Below are positions 62,756 to 64,000 of a stretch of 64,000 nucleotides of DNA, piece by piece. The translations under genes and the position numbers were made by a program. Under the pieces are notes generated by a model that ran no database searches, was not told the DNA's origin, and saw nothing but the letters and a program-made list of their open reading frames with translations. Origin of the DNA: Sphingobacteruim zhuxiongii (lineage in GTDB: Bacteria > Bacteroidota > Bacteroidia > Sphingobacteriales > Sphingobacteriaceae); contig NZ_CP045652.1 of the NCBI RefSeq assembly GCF_009557615.1, forward strand, positions 4,030,001-4,094,000, given 5' to 3'. Numbering within the stretch: the first letter of the stretch is position 1; every line of letters starts with the position of its first letter.

Positions 62756-64000
62756 CTATTTTGTAGCAACATTATCATTGATGTGGTCTAGTTTGGAGAA
62801 TATAGAGTTCTTAGAAATATACTCTGGTACAATTTCCTTAACCAACTCCACCAATAGCATTGGATTATGATCACCAGCAGGTGTAACAACTTGCTTGCAC
62901 AAATACTCGATTTTTTGTCTTTTGACGTCCACATCGTCCGTATTTACGCGGGCAATCATAATTTTGGTATGATGTGTTTTGCTGGTATTTTCATTATCCG
63001 CCAGTAGCTCTTCAAAAATCTTCTCACCTGGACGAAGGCCTGTTATTTCAATATTAATATCTTCAGGATATTTGTACCCTTTAAGACGTATCATACGAAT
63101 TGCTAGGTCGATTATCTTGACTGGTTGACCCATGTCAAAAACATATATCTCACCTCCCTTACCCATTACCGCTGCCTCTTGCACTAATTGACAAGCTTCT
63201 GGTATCGTCATGAAATATCGAGTAATATCTTGATGCGTAACCGTCAATGGTCCACCTTTTTTCAACTGCTTTTCAAATAGAGGGATAACGGAACCATTTG
63301 ATCCGAGTACATTACCGAACCGAGTAACAATATAATTTGTCTTAGAACTCTTATTTAAGCCAGATACATAAATCTCTGCAATTCGTTTAGTGGCTCCCAT
63401 AACGTTGGTTGGATTAACCGCCTTATCTGTCGAGACCATAACGAACTTTTCTGCTCCATACTTGTCCGCCATATCGGCTATGTTCTTCGATCCCCAAACA
63501 TTAGTTAATATCGATTCATACGGATTCTGCTCCATTAAAGGAACATGTTTATAGGCTGCAGCATGGAATACGATTTGTGGTTTGTACTGCTCAAAAACGG
63601 AAGCCATAAACTGGCGATCTCTGACATTGCCCACCATAAATAGTATATTGTCCTTCTGGCAACTACTTTTTAACTCTTGTTGAATATCATACAACGCGGA
63701 CTCAGCCTGATCAATTACGATTAAGTTTCTAAAATCTGCGAATGAAATCTGACGTACTAATTCGGAACCAATAGAACCAGCGCCCCCCGTTACTAAAATG
63801 ACTTTATCCCGCATCATCTCGTGAACTACCGGATTCTCCAATTTGATCGCCTCGCGACCTAATAAATCATCAATTTTTAACGTACGTAATTGTCTTGTTG
63901 CCGCCTTCCCGCTAAGAAGCTTTGCCGAAGTCGGCATAATCTTCAGTTTCACGGGTAGTGGCTCTATTCTAGATGAAATATTCGACAGACGTTCTTTGTT
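62756..64000 (-). CDS. CapD/FlaA1-type nucleotide-sugar dehydratase/epimerase (partial, cut by right edge)
   Basis: The C-terminal 414 codons of a larger protein; the frame stays open to the window end (upstream residues NKERLSNISSRIEPLPVKLK), so the GTG at 63952 is not the true start. An extended SDR domain has VTGGAGSIGSELVRQI, the catalytic STDKAVNPTNVMGATKR block, FGNVLGSNGSVIPLF and GLRPGEKIFEELL. Full-length relatives of about 640 residues have four N-terminal membrane helices and a CoA-binding-like domain. It is a 4,6-dehydratase/epimerase of UDP-GlcNAc-type sugars for surface polysaccharide. It lies 66 bases downstream of dnaG. Confidence 0.9.
   Translation of the reverse strand, partial: NKERLSNISSRIEPLPVKLKIMPTSAKLLSGKAATRQLRTLKIDDLLGREAIKLENPVVHEMMRDKVILVTGGAGSIGSELVRQISFADFRNLIVIDQAESALYDIQQELKSSCQKDNILFMVGNVRDRQFMASVFEQYKPQIVFHAAAYKHVPLMEQNPYESILTNVWGSKNIADMADKYGAEKFVMVSTDKAVNPTNVMGATKRIAEIYVSGLNKSSKTNYIVTRFGNVLGSNGSVIPLFEKQLKKGGPLTVTHQDITRYFMTIPEACQLVQEAAVMGKGGEIYVFDMGQPVKIIDLAIRMIRLKGYKYPEDINIEITGLRPGEKIFEELLADNENTSKTHHTKIMIARVNTDDVDVKRQKIEYLCKQVVTPAGDHNPMLLVELVKEIVPEYISKNSIFSKLDHINDNVATK

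Noticed and set aside
62756-63952. Treating the CapD-like gene as complete with a GTG start at 63952
   Set aside because: The frame stays open to the window edge with family-typical residues, so the protein is truncated by the window.
1-64000. CRISPR arrays, rRNA, tRNA and complete insertion sequences
   Set aside because: No regular repeat-spacer pattern, cloverleaf-like segment, rRNA-like stretch or transposase was recognised by eye; a tRNAscan or IS search could still find small features.

Overview
The window reads as chromosome of a Bacteroidota species, most likely Sphingobacteriales (Sphingobacterium- or Pedobacter-like). This rests on SusC/SusD pairs, ECF sigma/FecR switches, fimbrillin-type lipoproteins, a CTnDOT-type Tra system, MauE/DUF6520 genes and the near absence of Shine-Dalgarno sequences. 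The species call is an inference from gene content.

Layout. (1) 1-15587: a SusC receptor cut by the left edge with its FecR and sigma factor; a NarL-type response regulator and TPR histidine kinase; a small lipoprotein; then a six-gene operon sigma - FecR - SusC - SusD - DUF4843 - PKD-like lipoprotein, all on the minus strand. (2) 15851-20441: a short peptide gene followed by a fimbrillin-family lipoprotein (+), then a TonB receptor without SusD (-). (3) about 20840-50757: an integrative and conjugative element (ICE). On the minus strand it carries tra genes in the order traE, F, G, three traI-like copies, J, K, L-like, M and N, preceded by rteC and a LytTR/LytS two-component pair. Cargo follows at 35339-44626: an acyltransferase-like gene, a Crp-like regulator, MauE, a DUF6520 peptide, a TlpA thioredoxin and a SusC/SusD pair. 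On the plus strand are an XRE regulator, a primase, a mobilization accessory protein, a relaxase and a coupling ATPase. No integrase and no traO/P/Q are visible. (4) 50820-56852: a minus-strand cluster with a 51-residue peptide, a fimbrillin-family lipoprotein, a terminator, and a tight operon of PqqD-like protein, nucleotidyltransferase, ABC exporter and HprK-like kinase. (5) 57285-64000: an acyltransferase-3/SGNH protein, glutaminyl cyclase, dnaG and a CapD/FlaA1-type nucleotide-sugar dehydratase cut by the right edge.

The most interesting signal is region 4. Its short peptide aligns without gaps to the peptide at 15851-16054. Both sit directly upstream of a fimbrillin-type lipoprotein. The neighbouring PqqD/nucleotidyltransferase/HprK/ABC genes have the look of a peptide-modification and export system (RiPP-like), but they match no classical RiPP class that I can identify. 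A second candidate is the ICE cargo, where a thiol-redox set (MauE, TlpA, two-cysteine secreted peptide) is joined to a SusC/SusD importer.

No tRNA, rRNA, CRISPR array or complete insertion sequence was recognised by eye.
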